Shown here: piece after piece, positions 34,347 through 43,105 of the stretch
Numbering within the stretch: the first letter of the stretch is position 1
Layout: every line of letters starts with the position of its first letter
Origin: Nocardia africana NBRC 100379
GTDB taxonomy: Bacteria; Actinomycetota; Actinomycetes; Mycobacteriales; Mycobacteriaceae
Assembly (NCBI RefSeq): GCF_001612635.1
Contig: NZ_BDAV01000016.1
Span: 1-64,000 of the forward strand
Length of the DNA: 64,000 nucleotides
Reading direction: 5' to 3'
The notes under the pieces: generated by a model
The model's database searches: none
What the model saw: only the letters and a program-made list of their open reading frames with translations
What the model was told of the DNA's origin: nothing
Position numbers and translations under genes: made by a program

Positions 34347-36057
34347 GTCCACCGTCCTTGGAAACAGAATGTCCCGCAGCCGTTTTCGCTGCGATATAGC
34401 CGAAAACCAGTCCTTGCCCGATCGTCGCGCCCGCACCCGGGTACGTGGTCCCGAAGGCATTGGCCGCCGTATTGCCGATCGCGTACAGGCCCTCGATGAC
34501 GCTGCCGTCCTCGCGCAGTACGCGAGCCGAACCGTCCGCGCGCACCCCACCGCACGTTCCGAGGTCGGACAGCACCAGCTTCACCGCGTACAAGGACCCC
34601 TTCCTGCCGAGCGGCCGCAGATTCGGGTTCGGGCCGATCGTGGGGTCGCCGTAGTAGCGGTCGTATGCGCTTGCGCCCCTGGCGAATTGATGATCGACAC
34701 CCAGCTCCGCGGAGGCGTTGAAGGTGTCGAAGGTCGCGGCGAACGCGTCCGCGGGAACATCCATCGCCCGCGCGAGGCCCGCCGGATCGGTGGCCGTCAC
34801 CGCGATGCCGTCGTCGTACCAGGACTGTGGCAACGGCTGCCGCGGGAACAGGCCCGCGGCGAAGATGTAGCTGTTGCGGTAGCGCTGATCGAAGACGAGC
34901 CACATCTCCTCCACCGGATCACCGGCGCGCTCACGCTCGAGCACCCGCTGACCGAAGGACATGTAGTCGGTCGCCTCGTTGACGAAGCGCCGCCCACTCT
35001 GGTCGACGATGAACGAGCCGGGCAGCGCGCGCTCGGCCAGTAGCACCGCCGGCTGCCCGCCGGGCGGCGCGGCCACGGCCGGAAACCACCACGCCTGATC
35101 CATCAGTCCGATCGCCGCACCGGCCTCCTGCGCCACCGTGATGGCATCGCCGGTGTTGGTTTCGCAGCCGAGGCTCGCATGCTCGACCAGCCTGTCCGAC
35201 TGGAACTTTCGCCGCATCCGGGGGTTGTGGTCGAACCCGCCGGCGGCGAGCACCACTCCGCGCCGGGCGGTGACCTCGGTGCGCGCACCGTCGCGGTCGA
35301 CGACCGCTCCGGTGACCGCGCCGTCCTCCCCCACCAGCAGTCGCGTCAGCGAGGTGTCGGTCCAGATCGGAATTCCGGCGCGGATCGCGCCCGCGAACAG
35401 TCCTGCCGCCAGCGCCTGCCCGCCCGCGATGTACTCGCGTCCCCGGGCGAGCCCGCCCACCCCGATCGCCATGGCCTTCATCCCGCGCCACAGCGCCTTG
35501 CGCGGAGTCCGCGCGATCAGGTTGAGCCATTTGTAATCCGCACCGGTCACCGGCATCGGCAGCCCGGAGGCCTCCATCACCCCGGGACGCAGCCGCGACC
35601 GATGCGCACCGAGCTGGGAAGCGTCGAACGGCTTGCACTCGCAGGTGCGTCCCGCCGCCGATCCGCCCGGCAATTCGGGGTGATAGTCGGAATAGCCCTC
35701 GGCCCACATGAACCTCATCGGTGTGGTTCGCGCGAGCATCTCGACGGCGGCGGGCCCGTGTTCGATAAATGCCGCGCCGCGATCGTGCGGAGCCGAATCT
35801 CCCACCACCGCTTCGACATACGCCGAGGCGGCGTCGGCATCGTCGGCGGGCTGCTGTTCGCACAGCAGGAAATTGCCAGGCACCCAGAACGCCCCGCCGG
35901 AGCGGGCCGTAGAACCGCCGACATATTCCGACTTCTCCACGACCAGAACCGACAATCCCGCCTCGGCGGCGGTGAGCGCGGCCGCCAGACCGGTGCCCGA
36001 TCCCACGACCAGCAGATCGACCTCGTGCTTTGCTGTGATGGTGTCGCTGGATGTCAT
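34330..36057 (-). CDS. kstD: 3-ketosteroid delta-1-dehydrogenase (KstD-like)
   Basis: A 575-residue FAD enzyme. It has LLVVGSGTGLAAALTAAEAG and VEKSEYVGGSTARSGG at the N terminus, LAAGGFDHNP in the middle, and the C-terminal TTYPGAGATIGQGLVFGYIAA with the Tyr/Gly positions typical of 3-oxosteroid 1-dehydrogenases. It would introduce the C1-C2 double bond of ring A. The ATG at 36057 was chosen because the FAD motif follows at normal distance; GTG 36075 is possible. It lies between the HsaC-like and KshA-like genes, as expected for steroid-ring degradation. Confidence 0.9.
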   Translation of the reverse strand: MTSSDTITAKHEVDLLVVGSGTGLAAALTAAEAGLSVLVVEKSEYVGGSTARSGGAFWVPGNFLLCEQQPADDADAASAYVEAVVGDSAPHDRGAAFIEHGPAAVEMLARTTPMRFMWAEGYSDYHPELPGGSAAGRTCECKPFDASQLGAHRSRLRPGVMEASGLPMPVTGADYKWLNLIARTPRKALWRGMKAMAIGVGGLARGREYIAGGQALAAGLFAGAIRAGIPIWTDTSLTRLLVGEDGAVTGAVVDRDGARTEVTARRGVVLAAGGFDHNPRMRRKFQSDRLVEHASLGCETNTGDAITVAQEAGAAIGLMDQAWWFPAVAAPPGGQPAVLLAERALPGSFIVDQSGRRFVNEATDYMSFGQRVLERERAGDPVEEMWLVFDQRYRNSYIFAAGLFPRQPLPQSWYDDGIAVTATDPAGLARAMDVPADAFAATFDTFNASAELGVDHQFARGASAYDRYYGDPTIGPNPNLRPLGRKGSLYAVKLVLSDLGTCGGVRADGSARVLREDGSVIEGLYAIGNTAANAFGTTYPGAGATIGQGLVFGYIAAKTAAGHSVSKDGGHDNDA

Positions 36058-36071
36058 CGCCGACCGGCCCT

Positions 36072-36977
36072 TCACGCTTGTTTCGCCTGCTTGGCCCACA
36101 GCCATTCATGACCCCAATAGCTGTCGGCGGTGATCTCCTCGGCGGTGTAATAGGACTCGTCGACCAGTTCGCCCGCGGTCCCGTATTCGATATCCCAGCC
36201 GCCGGGCACGCCGACGTAGAAGGACACCATCTTGTCGTTGGTGTGGCGGCCCAGCGTCGACGACACCGGGAAATTCCGTGCCATCACCTGGTCGAGCGCC
36301 TGCCCGACGGCATCGAGCGAATCGACCTCGACCATCACGTGAATCAACCCGGGATCGCGCCCTTCCAGCGCCGGCATGATCGCGAGGCTGTGATGGCGCT
36401 GATTCACCCCGAGGAACCTGATCCGCACCGGTCCCGCGCCGGGAGGTGAGGGCATCCGGAACGCGCCCCGTGACAGGAAGCCCAGCGTCTCGGTGTAGAA
36501 GGTGTAGGACGCCTCGAAGTTGGCGGTCGGCATCACCACGTGACCGAGTCCCTGTGCGCCGGTGACGAATCGCTGCGCGTATTTGGTGATTACCGGACTG
36601 TGCTCGAGTACCGGCCCGTGGAAGAACTCCAGCGGCGTGCCACCGGGATCGGTCATGCAGATACCGGCTTCGACCTTGCGGCGGTCGGCCAATTCCTGTG
36701 ACATGGGCGTGTATTCGTATCCGGCGTCGCGCAGAATCGCTTCCAGCCGGCGCAGCGCCGGTCCGTCCCGCAATTCCCAGCCGACCGCGCTCACCCGGTC
36801 GACATCGGCACGTTCGACGGTGATCCGTGACGGGCGCTCGTCCATGCGGAAATGCAGCGCGTCCTTCTCGTCCCCGAATCCCGGCGCGAATCCCAGCACA
36901 TCGAAGCCCAATTCGCGCCAGCGATCCATATCGGTGGCGAGAACCCGAACATAGCCGAGCCCTTTGATTTCACTCAT
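36072..36977 (-). CDS. hsaC: HsaC-like extradiol dioxygenase
   Basis: A 301-residue type I extradiol dioxygenase resembling HsaC, which cleaves the catechol 3,4-DHSA formed from steroid ring A. Likely Fe(II) ligands are His146 (QGLGHVVMP), His196 (NQRHHSLAI) and Glu264 (GGWDIEYG). ELADRRKVE, FVTGAQGLGHVV and TLGRHTNDKMVSFY also match the family. Fourteen bp separate it from the KstD-like gene. It is one of three extradiol dioxygenases in the window and the one closest to known steroid enzymes. Its partner hydrolase may be the HsaD-like protein at 28994. Confidence 0.88.
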   Translation of the reverse strand: MSEIKGLGYVRVLATDMDRWRELGFDVLGFAPGFGDEKDALHFRMDERPSRITVERADVDRVSAVGWELRDGPALRRLEAILRDAGYEYTPMSQELADRRKVEAGICMTDPGGTPLEFFHGPVLEHSPVITKYAQRFVTGAQGLGHVVMPTANFEASYTFYTETLGFLSRGAFRMPSPPGAGPVRIRFLGVNQRHHSLAIMPALEGRDPGLIHVMVEVDSLDAVGQALDQVMARNFPVSSTLGRHTNDKMVSFYVGVPGGWDIEYGTAGELVDESYYTAEEITADSYWGHEWLWAKQAKQA

Positions 36978-37021
36978 GGATAATCGCTTTCACTCGTGAA
37001 GAAAATTCGCTTCGAGGCCGG

Positions 37022-38206
37022 TCAGATCATCACGCGCAGGGGGCCCTGCGGTACTTCCACGCCCAGCGAGGCCATGGCCGCGGCGTGATAGGTGGTGCTG
37101 GAGACATGAATGGCGTGGTGCAGCCCCGCGTGGGCATCGCGCCAGAACCGTTGCAGCGCATTGTCCATCCGCAGCGCATTGCCGCCGGCGCGATCGAAGA
37201 TGTCGTCGGCGGCCCGGACCGCCCGCCATGCCGACCGGATCTGATCCCGGCGAACTGTGGCGCGCATCTCGAAATCGATGTCCTTACCCGCGTCGACCAG
37301 GTCCCAGATGCGGTCGACGTTGGCGAGCAGCTGCTGGCGCGCGGCATCGATCTCCGACGCGGATTCGCCGAGCGCATGCAGGACGTAGGGGTCGTCCTTG
37401 ACGAGAGTTCCGGTGGCCCCCACCCGGTTTCGCTGATAGTCGATACCCGCGGCCAGCACACCCTCACAGATGCCGATCGTCGCCGAGGTGATGCCCAACG
37501 GGAACATGGTCGACCACGGCATCTTGTACAGGGTCTCGGTGACGCCGTATTCCGCGGCCGCACTCCCGTCGATGACCTTGCCCTGGTCCATCACCCGGTA
37601 CTCGGGGATGAACGCGTTCTTCACCACGATGTCCTTGCTGCCGGTGCCGCGCAGCCCGACCACATCCCAGGAGTCCGCCACGATCTCGTAGTCCGAACGG
37701 GGCAGGATCACATGCAGCGGCTGCGGCGGCATGACCGGTGTGCCGTCCGCGTGACCGACCAAGGCGCCCAGGAAGATCCAGTCACAGTGATCGGTGCCGG
37801 AGGAGAACTGCCAGCGCCCGCTCATGACGTATCCGCCGTCGGCCGGCACCGCCACACCGCCGGGCATATACGGCGAGGCCATCCAGGTGTCGGTGTCCTC
37901 GCCGAGAACCTCCTCCTGCACCTTGGGATCGGCGAAAGCCAGCTGCCACGGGTGCACGCCGACGATGCCGGCCACCCACCCCGCCGAACCGTAGAGGCTC
38001 GCGGTCTTCATCACCGTCTCGGCGAACTCGCGCGGATGCGCCTCGTAGCCGTTGTACTTCTTGCGCTGCAACATCCGGATGACGCCCGCGTCCTTCAGCC
38101 CCTTGGCCATGTCGTCGGGCAGCCGGCCGAGCGAGTCACCCTCGTCGGCTCCGTTGCGAATCTCCTCGGCGATGCTGTCGATGGCGCCGATCACTGTGTT
38201 GGACAT
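37022..38206 (-). CDS. hsaA: HsaA-like flavin-dependent monooxygenase
   Basis: A 394-residue acyl-CoA-dehydrogenase-fold oxygenase of the HsaA/HpaB-like type D flavin monooxygenases. It shows YGSAGWVAGIVGVHPWQLA, WQFSSGTDHCDW, VGLRGTGSKDIVVKN, YKMPWSTMFP and LQRFWRDAHAG. HsaA hydroxylates the phenol 3-HSA to a catechol using reduced flavin from the reductase HsaB. No HsaB is in the window. First gene of the five-gene minus-strand operon ending at 32947; its promoter should lie in 38207-38398. No KstR-type box was found there, so regulation may differ from the classical cholesterol regulon. Confidence 0.87.
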   Translation of the reverse strand: MSNTVIGAIDSIAEEIRNGADEGDSLGRLPDDMAKGLKDAGVIRMLQRKKYNGYEAHPREFAETVMKTASLYGSAGWVAGIVGVHPWQLAFADPKVQEEVLGEDTDTWMASPYMPGGVAVPADGGYVMSGRWQFSSGTDHCDWIFLGALVGHADGTPVMPPQPLHVILPRSDYEIVADSWDVVGLRGTGSKDIVVKNAFIPEYRVMDQGKVIDGSAAAEYGVTETLYKMPWSTMFPLGITSATIGICEGVLAAGIDYQRNRVGATGTLVKDDPYVLHALGESASEIDAARQQLLANVDRIWDLVDAGKDIDFEMRATVRRDQIRSAWRAVRAADDIFDRAGGNALRMDNALQRFWRDAHAGLHHAIHVSSTTYHAAAMASLGVEVPQGPLRVMI

Positions 38207-38398
38207 ACGGCTCAGCTTGGCGGCTCGACCCGCGTCTGTGACCTGAGTCTCCTACTCATCGGAACACCGGATCACCGTCCGGGACCGGTCCCTGAGCCGC
38301 GCCATCGATTGCGGTAGCGGACTACTCGTGCGGAGCACCCGCGGGCGGGCCCACGCTGAGCGCATTGCCTTCACGTCGAGGCGAGCCGCCCGGCGGCC

Positions 38399-38665
38399 TT
38401 ATCCGCCCTGGGTCCGATGCGTGCCCGCACTCGGCACAGCGACGATGATGAACTGTGTCGCCGCCGCGAAGAACGGTTCGGTGGCGAGGTGTGTCAGCCA
38501 CCTTTCGGCCGCGTCTCGGGTCAGATATCCGGCGTCGACGGCGCGGTCGGTGACTCTTTCGAAGCCGAGCACCCGGTCGGCGGTGGTGACATCCCGGAAC
38601 GTGGTCGTGATCGGCAGTACATCCGCGATGTGAAATCCGCAGCTGTCCGCGCCGTCACGACTCAT
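38399..38665 (-). pseudogene. Methyltransferase C-terminal remnant
   Basis: An 88-residue frame resembling only the last third of an actinomycete SAM-dependent methyltransferase (VLPITTTFRDVTTADRVLGF, then a run of Arg/Ala and EPFFAAATQFIIVAVP). The SAM-binding part (GxGxG) is absent. Its first residues overlap the end of the TetR gene by 4 bp, so it may still be co-transcribed. It is probably a decayed gene; a real small protein cannot be excluded. Confidence 0.55.
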
Positions 38666-39288
38666 CGTTTCCCCGGCGGCGTGATTCCGGCGAGGAGGAC
38701 ATCGGCGACGTGGTCGGCGTAGGTCAGGGGGTCGACGTCCGGATTCGTGTCGAGATACTCGAGCATGCTGTCCACCATCCCCTGATAGGTCACCGCCAGC
38801 AGGTGCGGATCGAGGTCCGGCCGCAGCTGTCCCTGGTCCTGACCGCGCCGCAGCAGTGCGGCTTGCCGGGCGTACAAGGCGTTGTATTCCCGGTCGCGAA
38901 GGGCGGCACCGCCGCCGAATGCGCCCAGATTCAGCACGATCTGACGGATCGTCCGCAGCTCGGCGCCGTGCGTCGCGGGCAGCTGCGCCGCGCGCCGGAT
39001 CGCCGCGCGCAGTAGATCATCGACGTCGGCCTCGAGGTCGATGTCGGCCGCGACGACCGCTTCGAGTGAGGTGAACGCGCGCCGGGCGGCGTGTGCCATC
39101 AAATCGTCGAAGTCGGTGAAGTAGTGCCAGAGCAAGCCCTTCGACACCCCGGCGGCGCGTGCGATCTCGTCGGCGGTCGCAGCGGCCAGCCCGTCGCGCC
39201 CGACGATCTCGATGGCCGCGGTCTCCAATTGCAGGCGGCGGGCCTCGGCGCTGAGCCGTTGCCGGGCGCGCTGATTCGGGGCTGTCAT
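38662..39288 (-). CDS. TetR-family regulator
   Basis: A 208-residue TetR protein with an N-terminal HTH (ATADEIARAAGVSKGLLWHYF) and helical C-terminal domain. The ATG at 39288 overlaps the stop of the upstream membrane gene in an ATGA; the longer open frame has no ribosome site. Neighbours on both sides are broken genes, so its regulatory target may have been lost, or it now controls distant genes. Confidence 0.82.
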   Translation of the reverse strand: MTAPNQRARQRLSAEARRLQLETAAIEIVGRDGLAAATADEIARAAGVSKGLLWHYFTDFDDLMAHAARRAFTSLEAVVAADIDLEADVDDLLRAAIRRAAQLPATHGAELRTIRQIVLNLGAFGGGAALRDREYNALYARQAALLRRGQDQGQLRPDLDPHLLAVTYQGMVDSMLEYLDTNPDVDPLTYADHVADVLLAGITPPGKR

Positions 39289-39670
39289 ATCCGCTCGCGG
39301 ACGACCAGCAGGATCATCAGCGCCATCAGCACCGCGATGCCCAGCATCTCCACCCGCATCCACCCGGGGAGGAATGCGGCAGCAGCGCTTCGACGACGTT
39401 CACCAGGAACAGCGCGGCCGCGATCAGGCCCACGGCGCGCAGCGCGGCGACACTGCCGCGACGCGCCGACCGCAAACGCAGCGGTAGCAGCACCGCGAAC
39501 ACCGCCACGATCACCGCGTGACCCCATGCTTCGCGCGGCGCCTCGTGCGGGGCGGCCGCGGACAGAACCGCCAGGGCGACAACGGTTGCGAGAGCTATCC
39601 CGAGATAGACCCGCACCAGCACGCCGAGACGCTCCAGCTCGATCGACGCGGTGGACGACTTATTGACCAT
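39285..39670 (-). pseudogene. Small membrane protein gene with frameshift
   Basis: From ATG 39670 the frame gives four hydrophobic segments up to VNVVEALLP (about residue 98) and then runs into SSPGGCGW. A one-base shift near 39376-39379 restores FLPGWMRVEMLGIAVLMALMI and ends VVRERI at a stop that overlaps the TetR start, as a real gene would. The repaired product is about 128 residues with four membrane helices. The shift is either a real mutation or a sequencing error. Confidence 0.72.
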
Positions 39671-39724
39671 GCAGTCAACATTAATGACCGGCCAGTCAAT
39701 ACGTCAATACCACCCTTGGCCGCG

Positions 39725-40170
39725 CTACTCGTCGGCGACCTGAATGATCGTCCGGCCCGGTGTGCGGTGGCGACGCGCGAAGGCGGCCGCTGTTTCGGCG
39801 AGCGGTCGCACGGAGCCGACGACGGGCGCGAGCCGCCCCGAGCGAACCCGCTGGGCGAGATCGGCCAACCGCGCGCGGTCGGGTTCGACGACGAAGAAGA
39901 CGGCTCGCCCGCCCTTGGGCTGCGTGGTGGGCGGCATGGAGATGGTGACGAGAGTGCCACCGGGACGGACCAATTCGATCGAGCGCTCGAGGATTGCGCC
40001 GCCGATGACGTCGAATACCACGTCCACCCCACCGGCGTCCCGTACGTCGTCGCTGTCCAGGTCGAGAAAGGCCCGTGCGCCGAGTCCGAGGACGAGGTCA
40101 CGGTCGCCGGCGCGGCCGGTGCCGATCACGTGCGCGCCCACCTCGCGCGCGAGTTGCACGGCGAGATCGT
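39725..40170 (-). pseudogene. Zinc-type dehydrogenase/quinone reductase remnant
   Basis: The minus-strand frame carries the C-terminal half of a medium-chain dehydrogenase: LAVQLAREVGAHVIGTGRAG, FDVIGGAILERSIELVRPGG and RTIIQVADE with a proper stop at 39725. Upstream of about 40170 the translation becomes Arg/Pro-rich and the GxGxxG cofactor loop is lost, so roughly the first 150 residues are missing. Confidence 0.7.
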
Positions 40171-40271
40171 CGTCGGGGCCGGAACCCCGGGACGAAATGC
40201 GCGAGCACGTCGGAATTGACTGTGCCGCCGGTGGTTTTCGGGGCGGTGGCGGACGACGTGGTGACCGTGCG

Positions 40272-41081
40272 CTATGTCTCCGCGGGACCGGATGCGGCGG
40301 CGGGGTCGGGCGCATCGGTGGGCGCGGCTTTCGGCGGGACGGGTGCGGTGATCCCGACGATCGTGCCGACCGCCGCGCCGAGCGCCGCACCGAGCGCGGC
40401 AGCGGGTGCGGCGACGATCGCCGCACCGACGGCCGCGCCGATCAGCGGGCCGGCCACCAGACCGGTCGGCAGGAACGGGATACCGACGACAAATCCGGCC
40501 GCCGCGCCGAGCGCAGCGGCGGGGATCGCGAGCGGCGCGGACGCCGCCGCACCGATGCCGGCGCCGATGGCCGCACCGACCCCGGCGTCGACGACCGTGG
40601 CGGCGCATCGATCGGGATCGGCGGGAACCTGGTCACAGAACGTCTCGACCGGATGCCGATCCTCGACGGGCAGTACGTCCGCGATCGGGGCAGGCGAGGC
40701 GGCCGCCGGGTCGACGGGCACCGGGTCCGAGGTGGCGGCGGCCGTGGTGACGACAGACGGGGCGTCCGCCGTCACCGCCGGGGCCGAACCGGCCTCCACG
40801 AGCGCGTTCTGCGGGGCGACAGCCGAATTGTCCTGAACGACAGGCCCCTCGGCGGGCGGCAACGGCAGCGGGAAGGGAAGTAACCCCTGCACGTCGTGCG
40901 CCACCGTTTGCCAGTCCACTGCCAGCGGCGGCACGGCGGGTGCCTGCGCGGCGTCGGCCGGGGTGAGAACGAGATCGCCGGGAGACGCTGTGGCCACTCC
41001 CGTGCCTAAAAAGACCGCAAGCGGCAACATGCTCGCAATCAACAGTGGACGTGACATGCGCCGATGATCAGTCTCCGGCAT
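40272..41081 (-). CDS. Exported Pro/Ala-rich protein with glycine-zipper helices
   Basis: A 269-residue protein with a signal peptide (MSRPLLIASMLPLAVFLGTG, cleavage near ATAS-P, about residue 33). A disordered Pro/Ala/Val-rich region of about 100 residues follows, then a Cys-containing segment (ETFCDQVPADPDRCAA), two long glycine-zipper membrane-type helices (GAAIGAGIGAAAS, GAALGAAVGTIVG) and a Pro/Ala tail. Similar proteins occur in mycolic-acid bacteria with unknown function. Two Cys residues could form a disulfide after export. The ATG at 41081 has an excellent GGGAGGTG site. Function unknown. Confidence 0.8.
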   Translation of the reverse strand: MPETDHRRMSRPLLIASMLPLAVFLGTGVATASPGDLVLTPADAAQAPAVPPLAVDWQTVAHDVQGLLPFPLPLPPAEGPVVQDNSAVAPQNALVEAGSAPAVTADAPSVVTTAAATSDPVPVDPAAASPAPIADVLPVEDRHPVETFCDQVPADPDRCAATVVDAGVGAAIGAGIGAAASAPLAIPAAALGAAAGFVVGIPFLPTGLVAGPLIGAAVGAAIVAAPAAALGAALGAAVGTIVGITAPVPPKAAPTDAPDPAAASGPAET

Positions 41082-41524
41082 TTCACACCTCCCGGGTGTA
41101 TATCTTCGAGTTTGTCCCGACCCTCTCGCATGGTGGTGCACGTTGCGGCTGAGGTAGTTTAAGCTCCAACTGGGACCGGACAGGGAAGAAACGGCGAATT
41201 CACGTGCGTCGATCGAGTGACGATTTCGTCCCCCGACTCGGGGAATCCCCGCTTATGTCGGAGTCGACTACGAATTTCTGGCAAATTCACAGCAGGGGCC
41301 GATCGGAGAACCAACCGCGATGCTTCCGCGCGGTCCGAGACCAGCTTCGCCTGGCAGGCCGCTGGTTTGCTGTCCGGCTGCCGACGACCGCCGGCAGATG
41401 TCACCACGACGGGCCACGACCACAACCCGAGCAGAAGGCCGGCCACCGAGCAGACAGGGTCGGTTCGGGGGCCGCCTTACTCGAATTCACCTTCCGCGGC
41501 GGCTTCGCGGCGTAGAAAGAGACC
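41082..41524. promoter_or_regulatory. Divergent intergenic region
   Basis: About 440 bp between the exported protein gene (minus) and the small membrane protein gene (plus). It should carry both promoters. Only low-complexity Arg/Pro translations are seen in the frames crossing it, and no palindromic operator or terminator was recognised. Confidence 0.45.
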
Positions 41525-41692
41525 ATGGGAAGGCCGGCGACCGTCGTTGTCTACGTGCTCGCGCTGGTGGCCGTCGCGGTCTGTGTCGATGTGCTGTTCT
41601 TCAGGCACCATGTCTGGGCGCGGCTACTGGTGAACGTCGGGATCGTGCTGGTGTTCGCCGCGTTCTATCTCAGGTTCGCGCAGCGTTCGTGA
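41525..41692 (+). CDS. Small two-helix membrane protein
   Basis: A 55-residue protein, MGRPATVVVYVLALVAVAVC followed by VDVLFFRHHVWARLLVNVGI and so on, with two membrane helices (about 5-25 and 33-50) and a basic end FAQRS. A GAAAGAG ribosome site lies just upstream. This architecture is common in actinomycete small membrane proteins of unknown role. Too short for assignment; good start, stop and hydrophobic pattern make it a likely gene. Confidence 0.7.
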   Translation: MGRPATVVVYVLALVAVAVCVDVLFFRHHVWARLLVNVGIVLVFAAFYLRFAQRS

Positions 41693-41857
41693 CGCACCGG
41701 GCGGCATCGGAGACGAGGACCGCCGCACCGATGAATTCACGCCGGTCATCTCGTCGGCATTGTGGAACATCCGCCGTCCGCGGACGTCGCCTGCCCGGCC
41801 CCGCACGGTGTCGGGCGATCAGTGGCGCGTCCGGACACCCGACAACTGGAGGCATCA

Positions 41858-42523
41858 ATGACGAATACTGTTGCTCGCGAGGACATGTGGGCGATGGTGC
41901 ATGCCGAACGGGCGGCGTTGGCCGACGATCTCGCCGGCTTGACCGAGCGGCAATGGGACCGGCCGACGTTGTGCGGGGAGTGGACGGTGTCGGATGTTGT
42001 CGCCCACCTCACCGCGGCGGCCACGACCGGCCGGTTTCGCTGGCTCCGGAGCGTGCTCGGCGCCCGGTTCGACTTCGACGAGCACAACGAACGGCAACTC
42101 GCCGCGCATCGTGGCGCGAGCCCCGCGGAAACCCTGGAACGGTTTCGCGCCGTCGTCACCAGCACGGTCGCGCCGTCGGGACATACCGCGGCCTGGCTCG
42201 GTGAGGTGGTCGTCCACGCGCAGGACGTCCGCCGGCCCCTCGGGCTGTCCGGCACGCCGTCCGTGGAAGCCGCCACCACGGTCGCCCGCTTCTACGCCGG
42301 GCGCAATTTCACCGTGTCCAGCCGCAGCAGGATCGAGGGATTGCGAGTGGAGGCGACCGACGGCCCCTTCGCGACCGGGACCGGTCCGCTGGTCGCCGGA
42401 AGCACCATCGCGCTGACCATGGCGATGGCCGGCCGAATCACCTACTGCGACGACCTCTCCGGCCCCGGGGCGACCATCCTGCGCGATCGCCTGGGCACAC
42501 CGACCGGCACGGCCACCGCCTGA
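41858..42523 (+). CDS. Maleylpyruvate isomerase family protein (mycothiol-dependent type)
   Basis: A 221-residue DinB-like four-helix protein of the MDMPI N-terminal family: LCGEWTVSDVVAHLT with a metal-ligand-type His, HNERQLAAHRGASP, and a WLGEVVVHAQDVRRPLG segment with Glu and His. Such proteins are typical of mycothiol-producing actinomycetes; most have no defined substrate. The ATG at 41858 follows GGAGG at seven bases; the longer frame from 41762 is unsupported. The gene is followed by a 41-bp perfect hairpin. Confidence 0.82.
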   Translation: MTNTVAREDMWAMVHAERAALADDLAGLTERQWDRPTLCGEWTVSDVVAHLTAAATTGRFRWLRSVLGARFDFDEHNERQLAAHRGASPAETLERFRAVVTSTVAPSGHTAAWLGEVVVHAQDVRRPLGLSGTPSVEAATTVARFYAGRNFTVSSRSRIEGLRVEATDGPFATGTGPLVAGSTIALTMAMAGRITYCDDLSGPGATILRDRLGTPTGTATA

Positions 42524-42537
42524 TCCCGGACACGGAC

Positions 42538-42578
42538 GGAGCCTGGAATATGCTGTAGCACAGCATATTCCAGGCTCC
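42538..42578. terminator. 41-bp perfect palindrome between convergent genes
   Basis: GGAGCCTGGAATATGCTGT is followed, after the 3-base loop AGC, by its exact complement, giving a 19-bp perfect stem. It starts 15 bp after the stop at 42523 and faces the convergent membrane gene ending at 42677. A bidirectional terminator is the simplest reading; the AT-rich middle (GAATATGC) is unusual for a terminator and could also be a protein site. Confidence 0.65.
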
Positions 42579-42676
42579 ACGCATACTCGGGCAATGCTCG
42601 CAGCACCGCTCGTCCGACAAGGCCCACCCGGACCACGAATACATCCGGGCTGTCTCAGCGACCGGCGGTACGACGA

Positions 42677-43105
42677 TCAGGGTTGCGGCTGTGCGGTGCC
42701 CGACATTCCGGTGCCGCGCCGGGTGAAGGGATTGCGCAGGCGCGGTTTCGGCGTGGCCGCCGGCCGCGCGGTCTCCGCGACGACCGGCTGCGCCGGCGGG
42801 GTCTTCGCGAGATCCTTGCGGGTGGCGGACATTTCGCGGCGCGAGTGCCGCAGTTCGCGGCGGATCTCCGCATGCCGCCGCGCGGAGGAGAACGCCCCGC
42901 TCAGGACGATGCCCAGGCCGAGCATACCGACCGCGCCGACCGCGGCACCGGCGGCGAACAGTTCGTTCTGCGTAGGAGTGAAATGGGCTCCGAAGACGGT
43001 GAATTCGCTCGCCAGCACGTGCGTGTCGCCGGAATTGGCCAACGCTGCGGCGATTCCGACGACCAGCGCGGCGAACAGAATGATCAACCCGATGAATACG
43101 ATCAT
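42677..43105 (-). CDS. Two-helix membrane protein with basic cytoplasmic tail
   Basis: A 142-residue protein with two membrane helices (about 1-25 and 50-72) separated by a short outside loop (SGDTHVLASEFTVFGAHF) and followed by a basic, probably cytoplasmic tail with RRHAEIRRELRHSRREM and a Pro-rich end. The layout resembles LapA-like or other small actinomycete envelope proteins. Function unknown. ATG start; no partner genes nearby. Confidence 0.75.
   Translation of the reverse strand: MIVFIGLIILFAALVVGIAAALANSGDTHVLASEFTVFGAHFTPTQNELFAAGAAVGAVGMLGLGIVLSGAFSSARRHAEIRRELRHSRREMSATRKDLAKTPPAQPVVAETARPAATPKPRLRNPFTRRGTGMSGTAQPQP

Noticed and set aside
38207..38398. KstR-type or twin-operator sites before the HsaA-like gene
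   Set aside because: No TnnAACnnGTTnnA or TGANNAWWTCRTCA match was found; only a weak TGAGT-CTCCT-ACTCA repeat is present.
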